The notes under the pieces were generated by a model, which saw only the letters and a list, made by a program, of their open reading frames with translations, did no database searches and had not been told where the DNA came from. DNA of 32,534 bases, taken from assembly GCA_041581055.1 (NCBI GenBank), contig JBFGCT010000022.1:1-32534 (forward strand). Reading direction: 5' to 3'. The position numbers and the translations under genes were made by a program. Positions 12,899 through 20,700 of the stretch are shown in pieces (within the stretch, counting starts at the first letter, position 1; the number at the start of each line of letters is the position of its first letter). This DNA is from JBFGCT01 sp041581055 (GTDB taxonomy: Bacteria; Actinomycetota; Acidimicrobiia; Acidimicrobiales; Ilumatobacteraceae).

Positions 12899-14199
12899 CG
12901 CACCGAGCCGGCGGCAGCCGTTCGCTGAGCACCGGCGCCCTGGCGCGCGTCGAGGGCGAGGGGGCAATGCGCGTCGAGGTGCGCGACGGCGAACTGGTCT
13001 CCGTCCAGCTCAACATCTACGAGCCGCCGCGATTCTTCGAGGGCTTCCTGCGGGGGCGCGGGCTCAACGAGCCGCCGGACATCACCGCCCGCATCTGCGG
13101 CATCTGCCCGGTCGCCTACCAGATGAGCGCCTGTCACGCGATCGAGGACGCGGTCGGCGTGGTCGTCGACGGGCCGCTGCGCGAGCTGCGCCGCCTGCTC
13201 TACTGCGGCGAGTGGATCGAGAGCCACACCCTCCACATCAACTTCCTGCACGCGCCGGACTTCCTCGGCTACGACAGCGCGATCGAGATGGCCGGCGACG
13301 ACCGCCCGGCGTTGCAGCGGGCCCTCGAGATCAAGAAGATCGGCAACGAGATCCTCGAGACGCTCGGCGGCCGGGCGATCCACCCGGTGAACGTGCGGGT
13401 CGGCGGGTTCTACCGCGTTCCCCGGCGCCGCGAGCTGGAACCGTTGCGGACGCGGCTCGAGCGGGGCCTGGGGTTGGCGATCGACGTCGTCGGGTGGGTC
13501 GCCGGCTTCGATTTCCCCGACCAGGAGATGGGCTCGGAGTTCGTGGCGATCGATCATCGGTCGGAGTACCCGGTGCTCGGCGACCGGATCGTGTCCGACA
13601 GGGGGCTCGACATCGGCGTCGCCGAGTTCCTCGATCATGTCGAGGAACACCACGTCGAGCACTCGACCGCGCTGCACGCCCGGCTGCTGCCACGGGGCGA
13701 GTACGTCGTCGGCCCGCTCGCCCGCTACAACCTGCACTCTGCGAAGCTGTCGGCCAACGCCGCCGCCGCCGCCGGCGCCGCCGGGCTCGGACCGGAGTGC
13801 CGCAACCCGTTCCAGAGCATCATCGTGCGCGCGGTCGAGGTCGTCCACGCGTTCGACACCGCCCTCGCGATCATCGACGGGTACGAGCAACCCGACCGCC
13901 CGGCGGTCGAGGTCGAGGCCCGCGCCGGCGTGGGCCACGGCGTCAGCGAGGCGCCGCGCGGTCTGCTGTATCACCGCTACCGGATCGACGACGAGGGGCT
14001 GATCACCGACGCCGTGATCACCCCTCCGACGTCGCAGAACCAGGCGGCGATCGAACACGACCTGTTCCACTTCGTCGAGCGCAACCTCGACCTCGACGAC
14101 GACGAGCTGCGGCGGCGCGCCGAGATCACGATCCGCAACCACGATCCCTGCATCAGCTGTGCCACCCACTTCCTCGACCTGACGGTCGTGCGCTCGTGA
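12895..14199 (+). CDS. Group 3b [NiFe]-hydrogenase large (catalytic) subunit
   Basis: This 434-residue catalytic subunit holds the NiFe(CN)2CO centre. The L1 motif is RICGICPVAYQMSACHAIE with C68 and C71; the L2 motif DPCISCATH provides C419 and C422. Nine residues (FLDLTVVRS) follow the final histidine H425 and should be removed by the protease encoded next. Ni ligands are cysteine codons, with no UGA, so this is not a selenoenzyme although selAB lie nearby. Group 3b enzymes are bidirectional, oxygen-tolerant NADP-linked hydrogenases; actual direction here is unknown. hyp maturation genes are absent from the window and must be elsewhere. Confidence 0.94.
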   Translation: MTHRAGGSRSLSTGALARVEGEGAMRVEVRDGELVSVQLNIYEPPRFFEGFLRGRGLNEPPDITARICGICPVAYQMSACHAIEDAVGVVVDGPLRELRRLLYCGEWIESHTLHINFLHAPDFLGYDSAIEMAGDDRPALQRALEIKKIGNEILETLGGRAIHPVNVRVGGFYRVPRRRELEPLRTRLERGLGLAIDVVGWVAGFDFPDQEMGSEFVAIDHRSEYPVLGDRIVSDRGLDIGVAEFLDHVEEHHVEHSTALHARLLPRGEYVVGPLARYNLHSAKLSANAAAAAGAAGLGPECRNPFQSIIVRAVEVVHAFDTALAIIDGYEQPDRPAVEVEARAGVGHGVSEAPRGLLYHRYRIDDEGLITDAVITPPTSQNQAAIEHDLFHFVERNLDLDDDELRRRAEITIRNHDPCISCATHFLDLTVVRS

Positions 14200-14660
14200 C
14201 CGCGGCGCGGGCGCCGGCGGTCGTGATCGGGCTCGGCAACTCGATGCGGCACGACGACGGCGTCGGGCCGGCGGCCGTCGCACGGCTGGCGGACCAGCCG
14301 CTCGCCGGCGCCGACGTGGTGGCGCTCGACGGTGAGGCGACGCGTCTGATCGAGGCGTGGCGCGACCGAAGGACGGCGATCGTCGTCGACGCGATCGTCC
14401 GGGGCGGGCCGCCGGGCACCGTCCACGAGATCGAGGTCGGGCGCGACCCGATGCCGGGCTGGGACACCGGCGGCGGCACCCACGCCGCGGGGTTGGCCGA
14501 AGCGGTCGCCCTCGGCCGAGCGCTCGACCGGCTGCCCGCCGAGCTCGTGGTGCTGGGGGTCGAGCCGGGCGATCTCTCGTTCGGCCCGGGCCTCTCCGCG
14601 CCGGTCGCGGCCGCGCTCGACTCGGTCGTCCGGCGGGTGCGAGAGCGAAGCCGACGATGA
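14196..14660 (+). CDS. Hydrogenase maturation protease (HyaD/HycI family)
   Basis: This 154-residue Ni-dependent endopeptidase should trim the large-subunit tail after the L2 histidine. It begins with the family signature VIGLGNSMRHDDGVG (about 10-24), has ALDGEATRLIEAW in the middle and LGVEPGDLSFGPGLS near the C-terminus. The start GTG overlaps the large-subunit TGA (GTGA), so substrate and protease are coupled. Length is normal (150-165). Its own stop overlaps an ATG that opens a 16-codon ORF. Confidence 0.92.
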   Translation: MTAARAPAVVIGLGNSMRHDDGVGPAAVARLADQPLAGADVVALDGEATRLIEAWRDRRTAIVVDAIVRGGPPGTVHEIEVGRDPMPGWDTGGGTHAAGLAEAVALGRALDRLPAELVVLGVEPGDLSFGPGLSAPVAAALDSVVRRVRERSRR

Positions 14661-14707
14661 CGGCCGACATCGCGCACCACCCGGTGTCGGCAACATTCGC
14701 CGGCTGA
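14657..14707 (+). CDS. 16-residue ORF coupled to the hydrogenase protease gene
   Basis: An ATG overlapping the protease stop (ATGA) opens a frame coding for MTADIAHHPVSATFAG and then stops. The overlap style is the same as every other junction in the operon. It may be the stub of a lost downstream gene, a tiny peptide gene, or chance. I cannot identify it. Confidence 0.2.
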   Translation: MTADIAHHPVSATFAG

Positions 14708-14721
14708 CGCCGACGGCGACA

Positions 14722-15435
14722 TCAGCCCCAGGCGAAGACGGGTTGCTCGAAGTGGTCGACGCGCTCGTCGACCCGGCCGTCGAGGACGACCCACCGGAAC
14801 TGCACGAGGAGCGCGCCGGTCGGGGCGTGGATCAGGTCGCCGCCGAGCGGCACCTGCACGACCGGGCGGTCGCTCTCGGGGATCGAGACGAAGCGCGGCG
14901 AGTCGGCGCGCATCAGCTGATGGAGCCCGATCCGGTACGCGGCGAGCACCTCGTCCGGATTCGGACGCAGGACGACGTGCGCGCCGCCCCAGACGACCAC
15001 CGGCGTGATCACGTAGCCCGAGCGGGTCGCGTAGTCGTCGAGCAGGCCGAGCACCGATGCCGCCGGAAGGTCGACGCCGACCTCCTCGCGGGTCTCGCGC
15101 AGCGCGGCGTCGATCTCGGTCTCCCCGTCGTCCAGCCGTCCGCCGGGCAGCGCCCATTGCGCGGCGTGCGAGTTGAGCCCCGCGGTCCGCCGGCAGAGCA
15201 CGAACGACGCACCGCCGGCCACCCCGGCCATCCGCCCGTCGAGCCCGCTGACGTCGGACGGGATGACCGCCAGGTCGTCGGCCGTGGCCTCGTGCGGGTC
15301 GTGGGCGTCCGATCCGACAACCGAGTCGACGACCACGATCGCCACCGCCGCATGGCGGAACCCGTCGAGGGGCAGCACCCGCCGATCGTGCCGTCGCAGG
15401 TTCGCCGCCATCGACGCGCGCAGCCCGTCGCTCAT
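14722..15435 (-). CDS. NUDIX hydrolase
   Basis: This 237-residue protein has a NUDIX fold in its central part. The box runs from GGRLDDGE through ALRETREEVGV, with all metal-binding glutamates present. The preceding QWALPGG resembles the CoA-pyrophosphatase (NudL-like) branch, but the specific UPF0035 motif was not established, so the substrate stays open. About 75 N-terminal residues precede the NUDIX core. The ATG at 15435 is the only suitable start; it is preceded by a perfect 14-bp palindrome rather than a clear Shine-Dalgarno sequence. It converges with the hydrogenase operon. Confidence 0.85.
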   Translation of the reverse strand: MSDGLRASMAANLRRHDRRVLPLDGFRHAAVAIVVVDSVVGSDAHDPHEATADDLAVIPSDVSGLDGRMAGVAGGASFVLCRRTAGLNSHAAQWALPGGRLDDGETEIDAALRETREEVGVDLPAASVLGLLDDYATRSGYVITPVVVWGGAHVVLRPNPDEVLAAYRIGLHQLMRADSPRFVSIPESDRPVVQVPLGGDLIHAPTGALLVQFRWVVLDGRVDERVDHFEQPVFAWG

Positions 15436-15449
15436 CTCGACCGGTCGAG
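15436..15449. promoter_or_regulatory. Perfect 14-bp palindrome abutting the NUDIX gene start
   Basis: ctcgaccggtcgag is perfectly palindromic and touches the ATG. It could be an operator or an mRNA hairpin masking the start. Confidence 0.35.
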
Positions 15450-15551
15450 GGTGCGCGCCACGTGGGTCCGTTGATTCGTCGATGCACCACGATGGCAGCC
15501 CGCAACGATCCCGAACGAACCCCGCCGCGGTCGGACGCCGCTCACGGTCAC

Positions 15552-15587
15552 GGCACGAGTAGTGCCCTGACCGCAAACGCTTGCGGT
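15552..15587. promoter_or_regulatory. Two adjacent small hairpins upstream of the thioesterase gene
   Basis: ggcac-gagta-gtgcc (15552-15566) is followed 3 nt later by accgcaa-acgc-ttgcggt (15570-15587). They lie in the divergent region between the NUDIX and thioesterase genes. The rest of 15450-15645 shows nothing I recognise. Confidence 0.35.
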
Positions 15588-15645
15588 GTTCCGCCGGCCG
15601 AGTTCGACTCGACGTCGACACCCCGAATGTTCATGGTCACGCCAC

Positions 15646-15651
15646 TAGCGT
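15646..15651 (+). promoter_or_regulatory. -10 hexamer (TAGCGT) for the thioesterase gene
   Basis: TAGCGT ends 7 nt before GTG 15659, without a Shine-Dalgarno sequence. Confidence 0.45.
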
Positions 15652-15658
15652 GCGAGCG

Positions 15659-16183
15659 GTGACCGCGATCCGCCTGCACAACGACGACTGGGGCTTCGAG
15701 TCGAACTGCTTCGTCTGCGAGCAGCGCAACGAGCGCGGGCTGCGGATCCCCTTCTTCCACGACACCGACCGGGGAATCGTGACCGCCGAGCTCAACCTGT
15801 CCGGCGACTTCAGCGGCGCCCCGACGATGCTCCACGGCGGGGTGATCCTGGCCGTGCTCGACGAGGCGATGGCGTGGGCGTGCATCGCGGTCGGGCGGCA
15901 GTGGGCGGTCACGCGAGAGACGAGCACGCGGTTCGAGCGCGCCGTCCGCGTCGACAAGCCCTACCGCGTCGAGGCCCGCATCGTCGAGCAGACCGACGCC
16001 GAGATCCGCGCGACCGCCGAGGTGCTCGACCTCCACGGTCGTGTCCGCGCCGAGGCGACGGCCCGGTTCACCCCGCTCGGCGAGGCGCAGCTGCTGCGGG
16101 CGGCCGGGATCGCGGAGGTGACCGACGCGATTCGCCTCGACGCGCCCGGCGACCGATCCCCTCCGGCGCCGTCCGCCGGCTGA
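15659..16183 (+). CDS. Hotdog-fold (PaaI/YbgC-like) acyl-CoA thioesterase
   Basis: This 174-residue protein has the hotdog signature TMLHGGVILAVLDEAMAWA, with the buried helix carrying the likely catalytic acidic residue, followed by the strands RETSTRFERAVRVDKPYRVEARI. An N-terminal SNCFVCEQRNERGLRI segment with two cysteines is typical of a thioesterase subgroup. The likely substrate is an acyl- or aryl-CoA, unspecified. The GTG at 15659 matches the leaderless geometry; GTG 15650 is an alternative. It converges with nadE across a 104-bp gap that holds a coding-like stretch in the nadE frame. Confidence 0.85.
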   Translation: MTAIRLHNDDWGFESNCFVCEQRNERGLRIPFFHDTDRGIVTAELNLSGDFSGAPTMLHGGVILAVLDEAMAWACIAVGRQWAVTRETSTRFERAVRVDKPYRVEARIVEQTDAEIRATAEVLDLHGRVRAEATARFTPLGEAQLLRAAGIAEVTDAIRLDAPGDRSPPAPSAG

Positions 16184-16287
16184 GCCCGTCGGTCGCCGAC
16201 CGACTCGAGACCGATCACACGGACGCCCGGCGCGAACGGGCCGAGAACGAAGTCCGGGTTCAGGTCGGCGATCGCCACCTGGTCGTT

Positions 16288-18006
16288 TCAGGCGTGGTAG
16301 TGGTTCGTGATCGGCAGGCGGCGGTCCTTGCCGAACGCCTTGCGGCTGACCCGCACGCCGGGCGGGCTCTGCCGCCGCTTGTACTCGGCGATGTCGACCA
16401 GGCGGGTGACCCGTCGCACCATCGCCTCGTCGTGGCCCAGTTCGACGATCTCGCCGGCGGTCCGGTCCTGCTCGACGTACAACTCGAGGATCGGGTCGAG
16501 CACGTCGTAGGGCGGCAGGCTCTGGTCGTCGCGCTGGTCGGGCCGCAGCTCGGCCGACGGCGGCTTGGTGATCACGCGCTCGGGGACGACCTCGCGCCCC
16601 GCTCGCCGGTTGACATAGCGGCACAGGTCGTACACGCGGGTCTTCAGCACGTCCTTGATGACGGCGTACCCACCGACCGAGTCGCCGTAGATCGTGAAGT
16701 AGCCGACCGCCAGCTCGCTCTTGTTGCCCGTCGTCAGCACCATCCAGCCGAACTCGTTGGAGAGCGCCATCAGCAGTTGGCCGCGGCACCGGCTCTGGAT
16801 GTTCTCGTACGTCAGCCCCGGCTCGCGGCCCTCGAACGACGGCGCCAGCATGTCGAGGTAGGCCTGGAACGCCGGTTCGATCGAGACCGTCCGATAGTCG
16901 ATGCCGAGGTTCTCGGCAAGCTCGTGCGCGTCGGACTTGGAGTGGTCGGACGAGTAACGCGAGGGCATCGACACGCCGTGCACGTGCTCGGAGCCGAGGG
17001 CGTCGGCGGCGACCACGGCGACCAGCGTCGAGTCGATGCCGCCCGAGAGCCCGATCACGACGTCGGAAAAGCCGTTCTTCACGCAGTAGTCGCGCGTTCC
17101 GAGCACGAGCGCCTCGTACAGCTCGCGGTCGAGGTCGAACGGCTCGGCGATCGGCGACGCGAGCGGCTCGTCGCGCACGACCGGCGAGGTCGACACGTCG
17201 ACCAGCGGCAGCAGCGCCTCGGTCGCCCGCCCCCGCGGGTCGAGCAGGCGCTTGCGGTACACGGGCGGGACCGGCACGTCGACGATCATCAGCTCGTCGA
17301 CGAACTGGTTGCCGCGGGCGAGGAGCGCGCCCTCGTGGTCGAACACGAGCGAGCCCCCGTCGAACACCAACTCGTCCTGGCCGCCGACCTGGTTGACGTA
17401 GACGATCGCGCAGTGCGAGTCGGCCGCCCGCGTGGCCAGCATCCGCTCGCGCGCCTGGCCCTTGGCGGTGCGGTACGGCGAGCCGTTGATGTTGATGTTC
17501 AGCTCGGCCCCGGCGGCGGCCTGCTCGGCGAGCGCCCCGAACGGGCTCCAGATGTCCTCGCAGATCGACAGCCCCACCTTCACGCCGCCGATCACGAAAA
17601 GCTCGAGCGGGTCGGACTCGTGGCCGGGCGTGAAGTAGCGCTGCTCGTCGAACACCGAGCTGTTGGGGAGCAGGCGCTTGTGGTACGTGCCGAGCAAGGC
17701 GCCGTTGGCGCAAACCGCCGCCGCGTTGTAGAGGTCGCGGTCCTGGTCGACGAATCCGACGACGGCGGCACAGCGCCGCGTGCGCGCCGCGACCTTGGCG
17801 AGCATCTCCAGGTTGTCCTCGACGAAGCCCGGCTTGAGGACGAGGTCCTCCGGCGGGTAGCCGGTGATCGACAGCTCGGGGAACGCGACGATGTCGCAAC
17901 CGGCCGCGTCGGCGCGGTCGTAGGCGTCGGTGATGAGGGCCAGATTGCCCTCGAGGTCGCCGACCGTCGGGTTGAGCTGGGCGAGCGCGACGCGCAGGAC
18001 CGTCAC
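16288..18006 (-). CDS. nadE: Glutamine-dependent NAD+ synthetase
   Basis: This 572-residue two-domain enzyme converts deamido-NAD to NAD+ using glutamine and ATP. The N-terminal nitrilase-like glutaminase has the triad Glu (FPELSITGYP), Lys (YHKRLLPN) and Cys (LSICEDIW). The C-terminal synthetase has the PP-loop GLSGGIDSTLVA and TTGNKSELAVGY. It ends in the usual KDRRLPITNHYHA. Length sits with the shorter bacterial form rather than the ~680-residue mycobacterial type. The GTG at 18006 is supported by TAGCCT 7 nt upstream. After the TGA the same frame stays open with coding-like codon use. Confidence 0.96.
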   Translation of the reverse strand: MTVLRVALAQLNPTVGDLEGNLALITDAYDRADAAGCDIVAFPELSITGYPPEDLVLKPGFVEDNLEMLAKVAARTRRCAAVVGFVDQDRDLYNAAAVCANGALLGTYHKRLLPNSSVFDEQRYFTPGHESDPLELFVIGGVKVGLSICEDIWSPFGALAEQAAAGAELNININGSPYRTAKGQARERMLATRAADSHCAIVYVNQVGGQDELVFDGGSLVFDHEGALLARGNQFVDELMIVDVPVPPVYRKRLLDPRGRATEALLPLVDVSTSPVVRDEPLASPIAEPFDLDRELYEALVLGTRDYCVKNGFSDVVIGLSGGIDSTLVAVVAADALGSEHVHGVSMPSRYSSDHSKSDAHELAENLGIDYRTVSIEPAFQAYLDMLAPSFEGREPGLTYENIQSRCRGQLLMALSNEFGWMVLTTGNKSELAVGYFTIYGDSVGGYAVIKDVLKTRVYDLCRYVNRRAGREVVPERVITKPPSAELRPDQRDDQSLPPYDVLDPILELYVEQDRTAGEIVELGHDEAMVRRVTRLVDIAEYKRRQSPPGVRVSRKAFGKDRRLPITNHYHA

Positions 18007-18013
18007 GATGTCC

Positions 18014-18019
18014 AGGCTA
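18014..18019 (-). promoter_or_regulatory. -10 hexamer (TAGCCT) for nadE
   Basis: TAGCCT on the minus strand ends 7 nt before GTG 18006; no Shine-Dalgarno sequence. Confidence 0.5.
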
Positions 18020-18118
18020 CCGTCCGACCGTTCGGCTGACCGCCGCGCACGCCGCCCGCGATGCTGCCAACCTGGGCCTTTCACGGGTGGTCGCCGGGTT
18101 CGGCGGCAGTCGATCTGA

Positions 18119-18124
18119 CACTAT
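18119..18124 (+). promoter_or_regulatory. -10-like hexamer (CACTAT) for the acylase gene
   Basis: CACTAT ends 7 nt before GTG 18132. It lies about 100 bp from the divergent nadE promoter. Confidence 0.4.
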
Positions 18125-18131
18125 TGGGCGA

Positions 18132-20687
18132 GTGCGTTGGAGAAGTGTGGTGGTAGCCGGAGCGATGCTCGTCGCGGCGTGCACCCCCGGCGAGGGCCCC
18201 GAATCGATCCCGCTCCCGACGTCGCCCGACACCACGACGACGACCACGACGACCACCACCACGACGACCACGACGACGACGACCACGACGGTCGTTCCAC
18301 ACACGTTCGAGGCGACGATCAACCGAACCGCCGACGGCGTCCCGCACGTGGTCGGCGAGGACCTGGCGAGCGTGGCGTTCGGCCAGGGTTGGGTCAGCGC
18401 GGAGGACCACGCCTGCACGCTGATCGACCAGGTCCTCAAGGTCGAGGGGGTCCGGGCGGCCACGCTCGGGCCCGGCGAGGACGGCGCCAACATCGAGAGC
18501 GACTACGCCTGGCGGGCGATCGGCATCGCCGAGATAGCGACGGCCGACTACGACGAGGCCCCGGCGCCGGTGGTCGACCAGTTCGAGGCCTTCACCGCCG
18601 GTTGGAACGCCTACCTCGCCGCCGTCGGCGCCGAGGGCCTGACCGGTTGGTGCAGCGGCGCGGCGTGGGTTCGGCCGATCCAGCCCGTCGACGTCTACGT
18701 GTACGCGCGGTCGGTCGCGCTGCTCGCCAGCAGCGCCCGCGTCGCCGAGCTCATCCCGTCCGCCCAGCCACCGGCCCCGGCCGACACCGTGAGCGGGTTC
18801 GCCCCCCGCCGGCCCGGCGACCGCTCGGGGATCCCCGATTTCGCCGCGCTGGCGCCGCTCGACCTCGGCAGCAACGCCTGGGCGGTCGGCAAGGACCGCA
18901 CCGAGTCGGGCGAGGGATCGATCCTGGTCGGCAACCCGCATTTCCCGTGGGAGGGCGAGCTGCGTTTCGCCGAGATCCACCTGACCGTGCCCGGCGAGCT
19001 CGACATCTACGGCGCCCAACTCGTCGGGTTGCCCGGCGTCGGCGTCGGGTTCAACGAGGGGGTGGCGTGGTCGCACACGGTCTCGGCGGGCAAGCGGATG
19101 ACCGCCTACCTCCTGACGCTCGACCCCGAGTCGCCGACGTCCTACCTCCTCGACGGGGTCTCGACGCCGATGACGCCCGTCGACCACACGATCGACATCC
19201 TGCGCGCCGACGGGACCGTCGACTCCGAGACGCGCACGCTGTGGCGCAGCGAGTACGGGCCGATCCTCGACTTCCCCGGTCTGGGCTGGAGCGACACGTC
19301 GGTGCTGACGTACCGGGACGCGAACATCGACAACGAGGAGTTCATCGAGCAGTACCTCGCGATGGCCCAGGTCGACTCGCTCGACGGGTTGATCGCCGCC
19401 CAGCGCGAGCATCAGGGCATCCCGCTGTTCAACACGATCGCCGCCGGAAGCGACGGACGGGTCTGGTACGCCGACACCGCCGCCACGCCGAACCTGAGCG
19501 ACGAGGCCGAGTTCCTGTTCCGGCTCCGGCTCGACACCGATCCGGTGACGGCGATCGGGTACGAGAACGGCGTGGTCGTGCTCGACGGTTCCGACAGCGT
19601 GTTCCAGTGGGAGGACGTGCCCGGCGCCCGCGACCCCGGTCTCGTGCCGTTCCGCGAGATGCCGCAGATCGTCAACACCGGCTACGTGTTCAACGCCAAC
19701 GACAGCTATTGGGTGCCGAGCGACGAGTTCACCCTCGGCGGCGACTTCTCGATCCTGCACGGCGAGCAGGACACCCCGCTGTCGATGCGCACAAGGCAGA
19801 ACGCGGCGGTGCTCAGCTCGGAGAATCGGGCCGGCCTGTCCGGCGAAGACGGCCTGTTCTCCGGCGTCGAGCTGCGCGACGCGGTGTTCGACAATTCCGC
19901 GCACACCGCGCTGCTGCTGCGTGAACACGTCGTCCGGGCGTGCCGGGCCTTCCCGCTCGTCGCGGTCGACGAGGTGCTCGACGACGACGGGGCGGTCGCC
20001 CTCCCGGCCGAGACCGTCGACCTGACCGCGGCCTGCGACGCGCTGGCCGCGTGGGACGGCCGATACGACCTGGACCGCGTCGGGCCGCTGATCTGGCGGG
20101 AGGTGATGAACAGCTTCGCCGCCGAGGACTTCCGCGGCGTGGGCCCGTTGTTCTCCGACGAGTTCAACCCGCTGGAACCGACGACGTCACCCGGCGCGAT
20201 CGCCGACGACCTCGGCCCGCTGCTCGCCGCGCTCGCCAACGCCGTGCGCTTGCTCAACAAGGCCGACTTCGCGGTCGACTCGACGCTCGGCACGGCGCAG
20301 TTCACCAGGCGCTCGGGCACCCGCGTGCCGGTGCACGGCGGCACCGACCTCGAGGGCACGACCAACATCGTCACGTGGTCCGGCCGCGACTCGTCGACCG
20401 AGCCGCAGCCGACCCGCGGCGACCCGGTCGCCCCCGGCGCGGCGTTGCGCGGCGAGGGGCACCCGGTGAACTACGGGACGAGCTTCGTGTTCGCCGTCGA
20501 CTACTCGACCGATGAGTTGCAGGCCTGGTCGATCCTGACCTACGGGCAGACCGGCGACCGCGAGTCGCCCCTCTTCGAGCAGCAGACCGTGCGCTTCAGC
20601 GAGAAGAATTGGCGGACGGTGGCGTGGACCGACGAGCAGATCGCCGCCGACCCCCAGCTCACGACGCAGGTCGTGCAGGGCGACTGA
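18132..20687 (+). CDS. Penicillin-acylase-family Ntn-hydrolase lipoprotein
   Basis: This 851-residue protein belongs to the self-cleaving Ntn-hydrolase family that includes penicillin G acylase, aculeacin A acylase and acyl-homoserine-lactone acylases. A lipoprotein signal ends in VAAC (Cys17), and a linker of exactly 20 threonines follows (residues 34-53), so it is probably anchored on the outer face of the membrane. The predicted autocleavage and catalytic serine is S247 in LGSNAWAVG, which would open the beta chain. Length matches the family. The amide substrate (lipopeptide, lactone or antibiotic) cannot be read from sequence. It is convergent with the next gene, 13 bp apart. Confidence 0.9.
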   Translation: MRWRSVVVAGAMLVAACTPGEGPESIPLPTSPDTTTTTTTTTTTTTTTTTTTTVVPHTFEATINRTADGVPHVVGEDLASVAFGQGWVSAEDHACTLIDQVLKVEGVRAATLGPGEDGANIESDYAWRAIGIAEIATADYDEAPAPVVDQFEAFTAGWNAYLAAVGAEGLTGWCSGAAWVRPIQPVDVYVYARSVALLASSARVAELIPSAQPPAPADTVSGFAPRRPGDRSGIPDFAALAPLDLGSNAWAVGKDRTESGEGSILVGNPHFPWEGELRFAEIHLTVPGELDIYGAQLVGLPGVGVGFNEGVAWSHTVSAGKRMTAYLLTLDPESPTSYLLDGVSTPMTPVDHTIDILRADGTVDSETRTLWRSEYGPILDFPGLGWSDTSVLTYRDANIDNEEFIEQYLAMAQVDSLDGLIAAQREHQGIPLFNTIAAGSDGRVWYADTAATPNLSDEAEFLFRLRLDTDPVTAIGYENGVVVLDGSDSVFQWEDVPGARDPGLVPFREMPQIVNTGYVFNANDSYWVPSDEFTLGGDFSILHGEQDTPLSMRTRQNAAVLSSENRAGLSGEDGLFSGVELRDAVFDNSAHTALLLREHVVRACRAFPLVAVDEVLDDDGAVALPAETVDLTAACDALAAWDGRYDLDRVGPLIWREVMNSFAAEDFRGVGPLFSDEFNPLEPTTSPGAIADDLGPLLAALANAVRLLNKADFAVDSTLGTAQFTRRSGTRVPVHGGTDLEGTTNIVTWSGRDSSTEPQPTRGDPVAPGAALRGEGHPVNYGTSFVFAVDYSTDELQAWSILTYGQTGDRESPLFEQQTVRFSEKNWRTVAWTDEQIAADPQLTTQVVQGD
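18231..18290 (+). repeat. Polythreonine microsatellite, 20 ACC/ACG codons
   Basis: Sixty bases consist only of ACC and ACG codons. The tract encodes the linker between the lipidated cysteine and the acylase domain. Slippage could vary its length, and O-glycosylation is plausible for secreted actinobacterial Thr-rich linkers. Confidence 0.9.
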
Positions 20688-20700
20688 CCACGCCGAGGGA

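Noticed and set aside
12895..14199. Selenocysteine in the hydrogenase large subunit
   Set aside because: All Ni-ligand positions are TGC/TGT codons; no in-frame UGA.
15961..16278. Separate 105-residue minus-strand gene after nadE
   Set aside because: No start signal and most of it is antisense to the thioesterase gene. Only the first ~35 residues look coding-like, reported as a finding instead.
15548..17899. 783-residue minus-strand ORF overlapping nadE in another frame
   Set aside because: Arg-rich without domains; nadE explains the region.
18081..19928. 615-residue minus-strand ORF opposite the acylase
   Set aside because: Antisense shadow; its poly-Gly/Arg and the neighbouring frame's poly-Val run merely mirror the threonine tract.
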